Below are positions 20,949-30,416 of a DNA stretch of 64,000 nucleotides, one piece after another. The notes beneath the pieces were generated by a model that searched no databases, was not told the DNA's origin, and was given only the letters and a program-made list of their open reading frames with translations. The position numbers and the translations under genes were made by a program. Source of the stretch: Hyphomonas neptunium ATCC 15444 (GTDB lineage: Bacteria > Pseudomonadota > Alphaproteobacteria > Caulobacterales > Hyphomonadaceae); the NCBI RefSeq assembly GCF_000013025.1, contig NC_008358.1, forward strand, positions 372,001 through 436,000, in the 5' to 3' direction. How positions within the stretch are numbered: position 1 is the first letter of the stretch; the number at the start of each line of letters is the position of its first letter.

Positions 20949-21566
20949 TCAGCGCTGAGGCCCGCCGGGGGGCAGTTCGCCGCGGGCGAGACCGCCCTGG
21001 GCGAGGCGCCGGTCTTCCTTCTCGGGCTTTTCCGGGGCGGCGAGGCTGGCGATTGCGATGTCGCCCGCGCTGTCCTGATAGGTGGCGGCCAGCTGGAGGA
21101 TCACCGTGTAGAATTCTTCATAGGTCACGATCCGGTCGAGATTGGGGTCGAAGCGGACGGGGTTGGCGAGGGTATCGTCGCGCACGGGCATGCCGGCGGC
21201 CCAGGCCTGCTGTTCCAGCGCGGTCAGCTCGCCATCGCCATTGGCATCGGCCAGCTGGTAGGCGGCGGTGATGCCGGTGCGCAGTTCTTCCTGGGAAATC
21301 ACGCCGTCGCGGTTTGCGTCGAAGCTGACGATCAGCACGCCGCCGGGAACGAGGCGTTCCGCCTTACCGCCGGGCAGGGCCATCTTGTCAGGCTGGCCTG
21401 CGCCCTGGCCGGGCAGGCGCACGATGTCGTCGATGTCGGCCAGCTCGGCATCGGCCAGCTGTTCATTGGTGAGTTCGGCGGTTTTGGTTTCCGCGTCATC
21501 GCCGGACGCCCCTGCGGTAAACGGCAGGGCGAGGGACAGGGCAAGGCAGGCAATAAGAGTGCGCAT
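20949..21566 (-). CDS. secreted EF-hand calcium-binding protein
   Basis: The protein is 205 residues with a signal peptide (about 1-20), so it is periplasmic or exported. Three EF-hand loops are readable: DANRDGVISQEE (83-94), DANGDGELTALE (107-118) and DPNLDRIVTYEE (140-151). The first two keep all calcium-ligand positions. The third has R where Gly normally stands at loop position 6, so it may bind poorly. The C-terminus is Pro/Gly-rich without structure. AGGAG lies 10 bases before the ATG. The gene is upstream of murB on the same strand (84-bp gap) and divergent from divL. The partner protein is unknown. Confidence 0.85.
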   Translation of the reverse strand: MRTLIACLALSLALPFTAGASGDDAETKTAELTNEQLADAELADIDDIVRLPGQGAGQPDKMALPGGKAERLVPGGVLIVSFDANRDGVISQEELRTGITAAYQLADANGDGELTALEQQAWAAGMPVRDDTLANPVRFDPNLDRIVTYEEFYTVILQLAATYQDSAGDIAIASLAAPEKPEKEDRRLAQGGLARGELPPGGPQR

Positions 21567-21606
21567 GCGGGGTAAGCTCCTGAAGGGCAGGCCGGTTTAA
21601 CCTAAG

Positions 21607-21632
21607 TAGGTGTGGCGTCTTTGCAACACCTA
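21607..21632. promoter_or_regulatory. inverted repeat TAGGTGT-N12-ACACCTA upstream of EF-hand gene
   Basis: TAGGTGT (21607-21613) and ACACCTA (21626-21632) form a 7-bp inverted repeat 41-66 bp upstream of the EF-hand gene start, on its promoter side. A related CCTACACC lies at 21650-21657. It is a candidate operator; there is no T-run to suggest a terminator. Confidence 0.35.
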
Positions 21633-21691
21633 TCTGCAGGCTGGGGAATGCCTACACCGGCCGATCTGAACGCAGCCTGACGGAAGCAGTA

Positions 21692-21707
21692 TTAACCCCG
21701 CCTTAAC
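21692..21707 (+). promoter_or_regulatory. CtrA box upstream of divL
   Basis: TTAACCCCGCCTTAAC is an exact TTAA-N7-TTAAC site ending 113 bp before the divL ATG. An additional half-site TTAACC (21724-21729) and a GANTC methylation site GAGTC (21746-21750) lie between it and the gene. In Caulobacter-type cells this combination marks cell-cycle-controlled promoters. Binding is inferred from consensus. Confidence 0.7.
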
Positions 21708-21819
21708 GCTCGCAGCACCATTCATTAACCAGTATAAACCTTCGCGAGTCGCGGCGTCGTTGGCGCGCGGCCGGCAATGATCGGCGTATGGCGCGCCAAA
21801 ATAGAGGCCCGGTAGCTCG

Positions 21820-24267
21820 ATGACCGCTGAACAGATGCCCATTCTGATGGCTATTGGCACCGCGCTGCTGGCGCTTGGGGCGTTGCTCTGGGCGCTGCGG
21901 GTGTCGGATGGCGCGCGCGGGGCGGCCAAACGCTACCGCGAAGTGGCCGGGGACCGCGAAACCGAGAATGCCGGGCTTAAATCTGTGTTAGGTGCGCATC
22001 CGGGCGTTATCCTTGTCTGGCAGGGCGACGCGCTGGAGCTGGACGGGGACGAGATTACTCCGCCGGAGCTTTATGGTTCGCCGGTGGCGCTGGCGGGGCT
22101 TTTGAGTTTTACCGATGATGCGATCTCGCCGGACCCGGCGGTGCGCATCGTTGAGGGGCTCGCCGATCTGGAAGCGCGCGACTCGGCAGGGCAGGACACG
22201 ACGCTGCGCATCCGCCTGCGGGAACTGCGCGAGAGCGGCCAGCCTTTCTCGCTGACGATCATCGGCACCTCGGGACGTTTCCTGGAAGCTGACGGGCGCA
22301 CGGCGGGCGTGCGCGCGGTGGTCTGGATCAACGACACGACGATCAAGGGGCTGGAGGAAAGCTCGGCCCGCGGCAAGCTGGAAGAGGCGCGGCAGGTGAT
22401 TGCGCGCGACCCGACGGCGTTCCTCGACATGCTGGGCAAGGCGCCGTTCCCGGCCTGGCGGGTTTCGGGCATGGGGCGCCTGCAATGGGCCAACCCTGCC
22501 TATATCGAAGCGGTTGATGGCGGCAATCTCGACCGCGTGCTGGAGCGTCAGCTGATGCTCGACCAGGCGGTCAGCGAGCAGGCGCGCAAGACGATCACCG
22601 ACGGCGCCGAGCATGACGAGACCCGGCATATCGTGGTCAACAACCAGCGCCGGGCCATGCGCGTGCTGACCTTTGCCCTGTCGGGCGGGGCCGGGTGTAT
22701 GGCGTTTGACGTGACCGAGCAGGAGAACTCCCGTGAGGAGCTCAACCGCCATGTGCGCGCCCATGACGAGACGCTGAACCATGTGGCCGACGCGGTGGCG
22801 ATCTTCGGGCCGGACCGGAAGCTGAACTTCTACAACAAGGCGTTCCGCGACATGTGGGACCTGGAGGAGACCTTCCTCCTCGACCGGCCAAGCCATGGCC
22901 AGCTGCTGGACCGGCTGCGCGAGAAGAAAAAGCTCCCGGCCCGGATGAACTATGCCGAATGGCGCGCCGAGGAGATTTCCTATTATCTCGACATCGACGG
23001 GGTGAAGGAAGACAAGTGGTCGCTGCCCGATAACCGCACGCTTTCTGTCACACGCCAGCGCCACCCGATGGGCGGTTTGCTGGTCCTGTTCAAGGACATC
23101 ACCGACCACCTTTCGCTGCAGACGCGCTTCAACGCGCTGATCAAGACGCAGTCTTCGACGCTGGACAATCTGCATGAGGCCGTTGCCGTGTTCGGATCGG
23201 ACGGGCGGCTGCGCCTGCACAACCGGGCGTTCGAGCGGGTGTGGGATATTCCCGCCGACCGGCTGAAAGACCGCCCTGATTATGCCGATGTGATCAGCGG
23301 CTGCGTGCCGTTGTTTCATGACATGGACATCTGGGACGCGATCAAGGTGCACATCACTGACCCCACCGCGCGCCAGTCCACCACTGGTGAGATGCGCCGG
23401 TCTGACGGCTCGCTGCTGACCTATCTGACCCATCCGCTGCCGGATGGAAATACGATGATCGCCTTTGCCGATGTCACGGCCACGCGCCGGGTGGAATCGG
23501 CGCTGCGCGACCGGGCCGAAGCGTTCGAGGCGGCCGACCGGCTGAAGACCGAGTTTGTGCGCAATGTGAGCTATCAGCTGCGCTCGCCGCTCACCACGAT
23601 CTTTGGCTATGCCGAACTGCTGGAGACCCAGCGCAATGGCCCGCTGACCGAGCGGCAGACAGACCACGTCCGCGCCATTCTTTCCGCGTCGGACCATCTC
23701 AACAAGCTGATCGAGAACATTCTGGATCTTGCGCTGATCGAGGCCGGGCGTCTCGATCTGGAGCTCAGCGAGCTGGATCTGGAAGAGGTGATCCATCAGA
23801 GCGTGGAACTGGTCGTGTCGAAGGCCGAAGACACCGAGGTTTCGGTGCGCGCCGACATTACCGGGCGGCTCGGCCAGATGCGGGGCGATGAGCGCCGGAT
23901 CAAACAGGTATTGTTCAACCTCATCTCCAACTCGCTGCGCTTTACCGAGCCGGGCGGGGAGATTGTGGTGTCCGCACAGCGCATGGGCGACATGATTACC
24001 CTCAGTGTACGGGACAATGGATCGGGCCTTGAGGCCGACAAGCGCGCCACCAGCTTTGACAGCTTTGTCTCCGGTGACCAGCGCGGCGCGGGGCTCGGCC
24101 TGGCGCTCGTGAAACACTTCATCCATCTGCATGGCGGCACGGTGGGCATGAAATCGGTCGATGGCGGCGGGCTGGAGGTGACCTGCTGGTTGCCCTCGCA
24201 GGCGCCGGTTACCGCGTCGCTGCCCCCCAGCCAAAGCGCGTTCGAGCCCCAGCCCACGGCGCACTGA
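21820..24267 (+). CDS. divL: DivL-type cell-cycle kinase (tyrosine in place of H-box histidine)
   Basis: In Caulobacter, DivL is a membrane protein that controls CckA, and through it CtrA. The 815 residues have an N-terminal membrane segment (about 7-27), a long region of repeated PAS-type domains (about 50-560; for example LNHVADAVAIFGPDRKLNFYNKAF and the similar LDNLHEAVAVFGSDGRLRLHNRAF), a HisKA helix whose phospho-acceptor is Y585 (RNVSYQLRSPL instead of H), and an HATPase domain with N-box NLISNSLRF and G-boxes DNGSG and GAGLGLALVKHF. The Tyr substitution is the DivL hallmark. A perfect CtrA box upstream suggests feedback within the circuit. A strong terminator follows at 24290. Confidence 0.92.
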   Translation: MTAEQMPILMAIGTALLALGALLWALRVSDGARGAAKRYREVAGDRETENAGLKSVLGAHPGVILVWQGDALELDGDEITPPELYGSPVALAGLLSFTDDAISPDPAVRIVEGLADLEARDSAGQDTTLRIRLRELRESGQPFSLTIIGTSGRFLEADGRTAGVRAVVWINDTTIKGLEESSARGKLEEARQVIARDPTAFLDMLGKAPFPAWRVSGMGRLQWANPAYIEAVDGGNLDRVLERQLMLDQAVSEQARKTITDGAEHDETRHIVVNNQRRAMRVLTFALSGGAGCMAFDVTEQENSREELNRHVRAHDETLNHVADAVAIFGPDRKLNFYNKAFRDMWDLEETFLLDRPSHGQLLDRLREKKKLPARMNYAEWRAEEISYYLDIDGVKEDKWSLPDNRTLSVTRQRHPMGGLLVLFKDITDHLSLQTRFNALIKTQSSTLDNLHEAVAVFGSDGRLRLHNRAFERVWDIPADRLKDRPDYADVISGCVPLFHDMDIWDAIKVHITDPTARQSTTGEMRRSDGSLLTYLTHPLPDGNTMIAFADVTATRRVESALRDRAEAFEAADRLKTEFVRNVSYQLRSPLTTIFGYAELLETQRNGPLTERQTDHVRAILSASDHLNKLIENILDLALIEAGRLDLELSELDLEEVIHQSVELVVSKAEDTEVSVRADITGRLGQMRGDERRIKQVLFNLISNSLRFTEPGGEIVVSAQRMGDMITLSVRDNGSGLEADKRATSFDSFVSGDQRGAGLGLALVKHFIHLHGGTVGMKSVDGGGLEVTCWLPSQAPVTASLPPSQSAFEPQPTAH

Positions 24268-24289
24268 TCCGGCATTTCCGGCCCAAAGA

Positions 24290-24322
24290 AAAAGCCCGGC
24301 CTCATCGTGAGGCCGGGCTTTT
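24290..24322. terminator. strong bidirectional terminator after divL
   Basis: AAAAGCCCGGCCTCA (24290-24304) and TGAGGCCGGGCTTTT (24308-24322) form a perfect 15-bp stem with a TCG loop and A/T-run flanks on both strands. It lies 22 bases after the divL stop. Confidence 0.92.
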
Positions 24323-24430
24323 GCGTTGAGGGGCATTACGGGCGCCTTACTCTTTTAAGGGCAAAGGCGGCGCGGGTTTGCGAGGCTCGAGGCAATAGCG
24401 TCTGGCCTCGCCCCCTCATCCCTAACCCCT

Positions 24431-24453
24431 CCTTCTCCCCCTGGGGGAGAAGG
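24431..24453. repeat. CCTTCTCCCCC-T-GGGGGAGAAGG hairpin repeat
   Basis: An 11-bp perfect stem with a 1-base centre (24431-24453), followed on the + strand by GGTTTTG. The preceding CCCCTCATCCCTAACCCCT is the usual left flank of a dispersed intergenic repeat seen in many alphaproteobacteria (from memory). It separates divL from the convergent symporter gene. Confidence 0.6.
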
Positions 24454-24464
24454 GGTTTTGCGGG

Positions 24465-25778
24465 TCAGACCGGGTCTTTTGCCCGGAAGACGTCTTCGTC
24501 CAGGTCGCCTTCCCATTTGGCGACGGCTGTGCCGACAGCAAGGTCACCGGTGATGTTGGTCACTGTGCGCATCATGTCGAGGATACGGTCGAACGGGAAC
24601 AGGACGGCGATGATCAGCACGATCTGTTCGGGGTTGGCGCCGACGATGCTGAGCGTGGTGGTGGCCAGCAGCAGGCTGACCGAGGGCACGCCCGCCGTGC
24701 CGATCGAGACCAGTGTCGCCATGAGAATGATGGTCAGATACATGCTCGGCTCCATCGGGATGCCAAGCGCCTGAACGGCAAAGAGGGCGATCAGCCCCTG
24801 GTAGAGCGCCGTGCCGTCCATGTTGATCGTGGCGCCCAGCGGCAGGACCGAGGAGGCAATCGGCTTGCCGATGCCGAGATTCTTGGTGGCGCAGGAAATC
24901 GTCATTGGCAGGGTGGCGTTGGAAGAGGAGGTCGAGAAGGCCACCATCTGCGCGTCAAACACGCCGCGCAGGAAGGGAAGGAGCGGCAGGCGCAGCACGC
25001 CCTTCACGATGAAGCCATAGGTGAACAGGATGTGCAGGATACAGGCGCTGTAATGGGCCAGCGTCATCTTGCCGAGTACGGTGAGCACGCTGAGCCCCCG
25101 GTCTCCCATCACCCAGGCCATCAGGGCCAGCACGCCCAGCGGCGCGGTTTCCATAACGATCAGGGTCAGCTTCATGATCGCTTCAGAGGCTGAGGCGAAG
25201 AGCTTTTCGACCGGCTTGCCCGCTTCCCCGGCCATCATGATGCCGATGCCCAGAAGGATGGCAAAGAAGATGATCTGCAACACATCGCCCCTGGCGAGGG
25301 CATCAATCGGATTTTTCGGGATGATCGAGAGCAGCGTATTCATCAGCTGCTCGCCCACCGTGCCGGGCGGCGCGTTGGCGGCGAGGCGCGAGCGGGTTTC
25401 TTCAATGTCTGTGGTCGAGGCGATGGACGTATCAAAGCCCGCGCCGGGTTGAACCAGCGTCCCCATCAGCAGGCCGAAGCAGATCGCGAAGACGGTGGTG
25501 ATCATATACATCGCCATCGCGCGGCCGCCGAGGCTGCCGAGACGTTTGGGATCGCCCATTGCCAGCACGCCGGAAACCAGGGTGGTGAAGATCAGTGGCA
25601 CAACCAGCATCTGGATCAGGCTGATGAAGGCGTCGCCGACCGGCTTGAACCAGGTGGTGACGAGTTCGCTGCCCCGCTCCGGGCCAAGGCCATAGCGGAA
25701 GGCCAGACCTATCAGCGTGCCCAGGACGAGGCCGAGCAGCACACGCTTCCACAGATCGATTGCAAACCAGGCCTTCAT
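24465..25778 (-). CDS. dicarboxylate/amino acid:cation symporter (DAACS family)
   Basis: This is an inner-membrane transporter of 437 residues in the GltP/DctA/EAAT fold that imports dicarboxylates or acidic amino acids with H+ or Na+. Eight hydrophobic segments and two re-entrant loops are visible; signature stretches are MVAFSTSSSNATLPMT (serine-rich hairpin 1), PLGATINMDGTALYQ (TM7 NMDG cation site) and the following HP2 region GTAGVPSVSLL. The ATG at 25778 has GGGAG 6 bases upstream. It is convergent with divL and divergent from hrpB. The substrate cannot be set from sequence by eye. Confidence 0.92.
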   Translation of the reverse strand: MKAWFAIDLWKRVLLGLVLGTLIGLAFRYGLGPERGSELVTTWFKPVGDAFISLIQMLVVPLIFTTLVSGVLAMGDPKRLGSLGGRAMAMYMITTVFAICFGLLMGTLVQPGAGFDTSIASTTDIEETRSRLAANAPPGTVGEQLMNTLLSIIPKNPIDALARGDVLQIIFFAILLGIGIMMAGEAGKPVEKLFASASEAIMKLTLIVMETAPLGVLALMAWVMGDRGLSVLTVLGKMTLAHYSACILHILFTYGFIVKGVLRLPLLPFLRGVFDAQMVAFSTSSSNATLPMTISCATKNLGIGKPIASSVLPLGATINMDGTALYQGLIALFAVQALGIPMEPSMYLTIILMATLVSIGTAGVPSVSLLLATTTLSIVGANPEQIVLIIAVLFPFDRILDMMRTVTNITGDLAVGTAVAKWEGDLDEDVFRAKDPV

Positions 25779-25903
25779 ACGCCACTCCCAGCAGTTACCC
25801 TGAGGCAACGGTAGGGGGCAGGGCTGGAGAAGGCAACTGTCGGGGCTGCAGCGATTGCGCCAGCGCTTGCCATTGGGGCAGGGGCGGCCCTATCAGCAGG
25901 CAG

Positions 25904-28342
25904 ATGACCCCTTCTGAGGCCCTTCCGATTGATGAGGCGATGCCGGAGATCCTCCGCGCATTGGCGGCAGGGCCGCGCCTTGTGCTGGCCGCTCCGCCGG
26001 GCGCGGGCAAGACAACGCGCGTGCCGCTCGCTCTGGCGGGGCTGCTGGGCGCGCCGGGCGTGATCGAGGGGCGCATCATCCTGCTGGAACCCCGACGGGT
26101 GGCCGCCCGCATGGCGGCCGAGCGGATGGCGTCCTCGCTGGGCGAGCGCGTCGGCCAGACCATCGGTCTCACCACCCGTGTGGACCGCAAAGTTTCCAGG
26201 GGCACCCGCATCGAGGTTATCACCGATGGCCTCTTCACCCGCCGTATCCTGGCCGATCAGGAACTGACCGGCATTGGCGCGGTGGTGTTTGACGAATTTC
26301 ACGAACGGCGCCTGAACGCCGATCTCGGCCTGGCCCTCGCGCTGGAGGTGCAATCCATCCTGCGGGAAGACCTCCGCCTTCTGATCATGTCGGCCACGCT
26401 GGACACGGGCGCGGTCTCCCGCGCCATTGATGCCCCGGTGATCGAGAGCGAGGGGCGGATGTATCCGGTGGAGACACGCTATCTCGGCAAGTCCGACGAC
26501 CGGATCGAGGACCGGATGCCCAAGGTGATCCGCCAGGCCCTGCGAGAGGAGCCGGGCTCTGTGCTGGCCTTCCTGCCGGGCGCGCGGGAGATCAACCGCA
26601 CGGCCGAAGCGCTGACAGGGCTCGGGCCGGACATCCTCATCGCTCCGCTCTATGGCGCGCTTTCGCCGGGCGAACAGGACGCTGCCGTCTCGCCCGCCCC
26701 GCCGGGCAAGCGGAAGATCGTGCTGGCGACTGACATTGCCGAAAGCGCGCTGACGATTGAGGGGGTACGGATCGTTATCGATTCGGGCCTCTCGCGCGTG
26801 GCGGAGGAAGACCTGGGCGGGCTGGGCAGCCGGCTGACGACTGTGAGGGCCTCGCGGGCTTCGGCAGACCAGCGCCGGGGGCGGGCAGGGCGCACATCGC
26901 CGGGCGTCTGCTATCGCCTCTGGGATGAAGCCGCCACGCGCGGCCTGATGGCAGCGCCGACGCCGGAAATTCTGGTTACGGATCTTTCCGGCCTTGCTCT
27001 CACGCTGGCGGAATGGGGCGCGCCGGACGCTGGCGCGCTGACCTGGATGGACGCGCCACCTGCCGGAAAGCTGAAAGGCGCGCGCGCCGGGCTCATCGCG
27101 CTGGGCGCGCTGGACGCAGACGGGGTGCTGACCCCGCGCGGCAAGGAAATGGCGCGCCTGCCGCTGCCGCCGCGCCTTGCCGCGCTGGTGGCGTCGGCCC
27201 CCGGCGCGCCCGAGAAAGCCCTCGCCGCCGAGATTGCCGCTATGATGGGCGAGCGCGGCATGGGCGGGGACAGCAGTGATCTCACCCAGCGTCTCCAGCG
27301 TTTCCGCACCGATGGCAGCCCGCGCGCCCGCGCGCTGAAGCAGCAGGCCAAAAGCTGGGGCGGGGGAGAGACGCCGGGCGGCGATCTGGCAAAGCTGCTC
27401 GCCCGCGCCTGGCCTGACCAGGTGGCGCGGCGGCGGCCGGGCAGCGCGGGCAGCTATCTCATGGCTTCGGGGCGCGCGGCAGGTGTTCAGCCCTCTGACG
27501 GTTTGGCCAAGTCTGACTGGCTGGTCGTGGCTGATCTGGGCGGGGCGGCGAAGGAGCCCCGCATCCTGCTGGGCTTGCCTGTCACCGAGGCAGAGGCGCT
27601 CGCCAGCCAGAAGACCATAACCGAAGAACGGGCCGCGTTTGATCCGAAGACGGGCAAGTTCACCGCCCGGCGCGTCAAGGCGCTGGGCGCGATTGTCCTC
27701 TCCGAAGCGCCGCTGCCCAAGCCTTCGGCAGAGGCGGCAGCCACCGCAATGCTGGCAGCGATCGAGACGGATGGATTTGCAGCCATCGGCGCGGGTGATG
27801 TGATTGAGGAAACCCTCAGCCGTCTGCGTATTCTCGCCGAAGCCGGCCTGATCGAGGCGCCGGATATTTCGCCAGAAAGCCTCGTGTCGGGGGCGCCGGT
27901 CTGGCTGAAGCCCGCCCTGAAGCGGCGCGGGGCGCAGCTGCCCGAAGATCACGATGTGCGTGAAGCGCTGGTCCAGTCGCTCGATTGGCCGTTGCAAGAG
28001 GCGCTGCGCAATCATGCGCCGCTGAGCCTGGAGCTGCCCTCGGGTCAGAGCGCCAGGGTGGACTGGCTGGACCCGCGTGCGCCGCTGGTCTCAGCGCGGG
28101 CGCAGGCGTTCTATGGGCTGACCGAACACCCGAAGATTGCCGCGGGCCGCGTGCCGGTCACCGTTGAGCTGCTGTCGCCGGGCATGAAACCGGCGGCCAC
28201 CACGCAAGACCTCGCGCGGTTCTGGGGGGCAGGCTATAAGGACATGGCCAAGGACATGCGCGGGCGCTATCCAAAGCATGACTGGCCGGACGACCCGGCA
28301 AATGCCCGCGCGCATGAGGGGCGCACCAAGAAACGCCTCTAG
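25904..28342 (+). CDS. hrpB: ATP-dependent helicase HrpB
   Basis: HrpB is a DEAH-box (DExH) superfamily 2 helicase of 812 residues. Motif I APPGAGKT is at 30-37, motif II DEFH at 130-133, motif III SATLD follows, motif V is ATDIAESALTIEG and motif VI is QRRGRAGRTSPG. The C-terminal HrpB-specific domain (about 690-810) contains LELPSGQSARVDW and QAFYGLTEHPKI, then the family tail LARFWGAGYKDMAKDMRGRYPKHDWPDDP in part. The ATG 25904 gives the family length; the frame is open further upstream without a better start. RNA metabolism is assumed for the family, but the substrate is unknown. Confidence 0.95.
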   Translation: MTPSEALPIDEAMPEILRALAAGPRLVLAAPPGAGKTTRVPLALAGLLGAPGVIEGRIILLEPRRVAARMAAERMASSLGERVGQTIGLTTRVDRKVSRGTRIEVITDGLFTRRILADQELTGIGAVVFDEFHERRLNADLGLALALEVQSILREDLRLLIMSATLDTGAVSRAIDAPVIESEGRMYPVETRYLGKSDDRIEDRMPKVIRQALREEPGSVLAFLPGAREINRTAEALTGLGPDILIAPLYGALSPGEQDAAVSPAPPGKRKIVLATDIAESALTIEGVRIVIDSGLSRVAEEDLGGLGSRLTTVRASRASADQRRGRAGRTSPGVCYRLWDEAATRGLMAAPTPEILVTDLSGLALTLAEWGAPDAGALTWMDAPPAGKLKGARAGLIALGALDADGVLTPRGKEMARLPLPPRLAALVASAPGAPEKALAAEIAAMMGERGMGGDSSDLTQRLQRFRTDGSPRARALKQQAKSWGGGETPGGDLAKLLARAWPDQVARRRPGSAGSYLMASGRAAGVQPSDGLAKSDWLVVADLGGAAKEPRILLGLPVTEAEALASQKTITEERAAFDPKTGKFTARRVKALGAIVLSEAPLPKPSAEAAATAMLAAIETDGFAAIGAGDVIEETLSRLRILAEAGLIEAPDISPESLVSGAPVWLKPALKRRGAQLPEDHDVREALVQSLDWPLQEALRNHAPLSLELPSGQSARVDWLDPRAPLVSARAQAFYGLTEHPKIAAGRVPVTVELLSPGMKPAATTQDLARFWGAGYKDMAKDMRGRYPKHDWPDDPANARAHEGRTKKRL

Positions 28343-28363
28343 GCAGGAAAAGGACGGTGACGG

Positions 28364-29806
28364 ATGATCAGGCCCCGCTTTCTCTCTGGCGCGCTCGCCG
28401 CTGTCGTCTTTGCGGTGTCGGCCTGTACCACCACACCTGCCGAGCCGCCCCCGCCAGCGCCCTTCGAGGCGATGCAGGTGGAGGGCGTGCGCTGGGGCGT
28501 TTCGGTCATGACGCTGGACGGGCGGGAGGTGTTTTCGCGCAGCGCTGAGGAGCGGTTCATTCCGGCCTCCAACACCAAGGTGTTCACATCGGCCGCCGCG
28601 TTTCACTATCTCACTGGCCTGGATACGCCAGACCCGGCCGGGGGCACGTCGCTCTGGCTGGAGCCGGGCGGGGAGGGCGAGGCGCCTGATCTTGTGCTGA
28701 TGGGCGCTGGCGATCCGGGCCTCATGGATAGTGCCGATTGCGTGGATAATTGCCTGCATCAGCTCGCGGACGCTGTGGTCGCTGCCGGCATCACGCGCGT
28801 GGGAGATGTGATCGGGGACGACACCCTGCTGCCCGCCGCGCTCTGGGGGCAGGGGTGGAGCTGGAACAATTTCGTCTGGTATTATACTGCGCCCATCTCA
28901 GCTTTGACGGTGAATGAGAATACGCTCGGATTGACCGTCTCTCCGGGCGCAGCGCCGGGCGAGCCAGCGGTGCTCAGCTGGGCGCCGGGAGATGATCTCC
29001 TCCTGGTCGATAATAAAGTTATCACGGGACCGCCGGGCAGCTTGCAGACGCTGCGCATGGTGCGGGTGCCCGGCCTCGAGATGCTTCGGCTCACCGAATA
29101 TATTCCGGCTGATGCCGCGCCGCGCATGTATGCGGTGGCGATGCACGATCCGGCGGAGACAGCGGCGCTGCGCTTTGTCCGTCTCCTGATAGAGCGCGGG
29201 GTAACCGTTGAGGGCCTGATGCGCGCGCGCCATGAGGCGGATGATAGTCCGGCCGAGCAGGTGCTGATCGCTCGTCTCACGCCGGCGCCGATCAAGGCAA
29301 GCATCGGCCGCATCCTCGTCAACAGCCAGAACCTGCATGCCGAGCTTTTGTTGCGCAAGATTGCGCTCGCGCGGGGGCAGCTTTCGCCTGAGGGCGGCCA
29401 GGAAGTGCTCACCGCGCTGGTGGCTGAAGCGGGGCTGACGCCGGTGGAAGCGGAGCTCTTCGATGGCTCGGGCCTCTCCACCTATAACCGGGTCACGCCG
29501 CGCGGTATGGCGCAGTTCCTGCGCTGGGCTGCCGGCCAGCCTTGGGGAGACGCCTGGCGCGCCATGCTGCCCGTGGGCGGGGCAGACGGCACGCTGGCGC
29601 GCCGCTTCAAGGGCACGTCTCTGGAGGGCAAGGTGTTCGCCAAGACCGGTTCGCTGCACGGCGTCAACGCGCTCTCCGGCTACATGACCGCGCGCAGCGG
29701 CCAGACGCTGGTGTTTGCCGTCTACGCCAATGACCGCCCGGCAGACGCCCCCTCGATCATCGCCGAGATGGACGCCAATCTGGTGCGCATCGCCGAAGCG
29801 AATTAG
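28364..29806 (+). CDS. dacB: D-alanyl-D-alanine carboxypeptidase/endopeptidase, PBP4-type (S13)
   Basis: This is a low-molecular-weight penicillin-binding protein of 480 residues that trims or cross-cleaves peptidoglycan in the periplasm. The N-terminus is a lipoprotein-like signal with AVSAC (C21), which would anchor it to a membrane; this is unusual for PBP4. The three catalytic motifs are present: S69-N-T-K72, S321-Q-N and K427-T-G. The large insertion between motifs 1 and 2 is typical of S13 enzymes. hrpB ends 21 bases upstream, so the two may be cotranscribed, with no evident functional link. The symbol is by family analogy. Confidence 0.88.
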   Translation: MIRPRFLSGALAAVVFAVSACTTTPAEPPPPAPFEAMQVEGVRWGVSVMTLDGREVFSRSAEERFIPASNTKVFTSAAAFHYLTGLDTPDPAGGTSLWLEPGGEGEAPDLVLMGAGDPGLMDSADCVDNCLHQLADAVVAAGITRVGDVIGDDTLLPAALWGQGWSWNNFVWYYTAPISALTVNENTLGLTVSPGAAPGEPAVLSWAPGDDLLLVDNKVITGPPGSLQTLRMVRVPGLEMLRLTEYIPADAAPRMYAVAMHDPAETAALRFVRLLIERGVTVEGLMRARHEADDSPAEQVLIARLTPAPIKASIGRILVNSQNLHAELLLRKIALARGQLSPEGGQEVLTALVAEAGLTPVEAELFDGSGLSTYNRVTPRGMAQFLRWAAGQPWGDAWRAMLPVGGADGTLARRFKGTSLEGKVFAKTGSLHGVNALSGYMTARSGQTLVFAVYANDRPADAPSIIAEMDANLVRIAEAN

Positions 29807-29818
29807 TCCGTAGGGCGA

Positions 29819-30247
29819 TCAGTTCGGGCGGCGGGTCGTCTCGTCGTTCCAGTCCATGCCCATCGATTTCTTCATCCAGTCGGAGAAGGTGCCCGGCTTT
29901 TTCAGGGCATTGGCTTCCAGCGAGCCATAAGAGGCAAGTGTGCCCTCCTTGCCTTCCAGGCGCACGCCGCGAATGCGCTCGCCCACATGGGAAAAGTCAT
30001 AGGATTGGGCCGGATCAAGGATCAGCATCACCTGCTCGCCGCCGCGTCCTTCAAGGTCGCGCCCGAAGACGAGGCCGTAGACCTTCTCGCGGCCCCAGAG
30101 CCCATGGCTGGCGGCCTGGCGCTTGCCATCGAGCAGCACTTCATCCCAAAGCAGGTTGCGCCGCCATTGCAGCACATGCATCCGCTCGCCCGAGACGATC
30201 TTGATATCAACTTCGTGCAGCGCAACGCGGACGAGTTCAGCATGCAT
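29819..30247 (-). CDS. conserved-looking hypothetical protein, 142 aa
   Basis: I do not recognise this family. The ATG at 30247 has GAGGAG 7 bases upstream, whereas an in-frame start at 30280 would lie before that site. The sequence begins MHAELVRVALHEVDIKIVSG and is soluble, rich in G, R and E, with no signal peptide or membrane segment. It looks mixed alpha/beta, with a hydrophobic VMLILDPAQSYDF strand in the middle and a Lys/Trp-rich C-terminal tail (SDWMKKSMGMDW). It is convergent with dacB, 12 bases apart, and upstream is a 169-bp gap. Codon use matches the host genes. Confidence 0.7.
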   Translation of the reverse strand: MHAELVRVALHEVDIKIVSGERMHVLQWRRNLLWDEVLLDGKRQAASHGLWGREKVYGLVFGRDLEGRGGEQVMLILDPAQSYDFSHVGERIRGVRLEGKEGTLASYGSLEANALKKPGTFSDWMKKSMGMDWNDETTRRPN

Positions 30248-30416
30248 GGGGTGGCTCCTCAAGTTCTTATCGTTTTTCAATATAAGAGCGGCACGCCCCC
30301 GTCAACACCTCGATTAGGCGTCTGAGCGCGGAGCTTGATTTTCCCTGATGTCTTTCGGCGATGTTGCAGGCATCGGCTTGCCGCCGGAAACCCTGAAGCG
30401 GAGATACCGGCAGACG

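Noticed and set aside
21988-24336. 782-codon open frame antisense to divL
   Set aside because: High GC leaves few stops on the opposite strand; the translation lacks domains and is His/Gln/Arg-rich, whereas the plus strand encodes a full kinase.
25775-28015. 746-codon open frame antisense to hrpB
   Set aside because: Same reason: a compositional shadow of the helicase gene with no recognisable motif.
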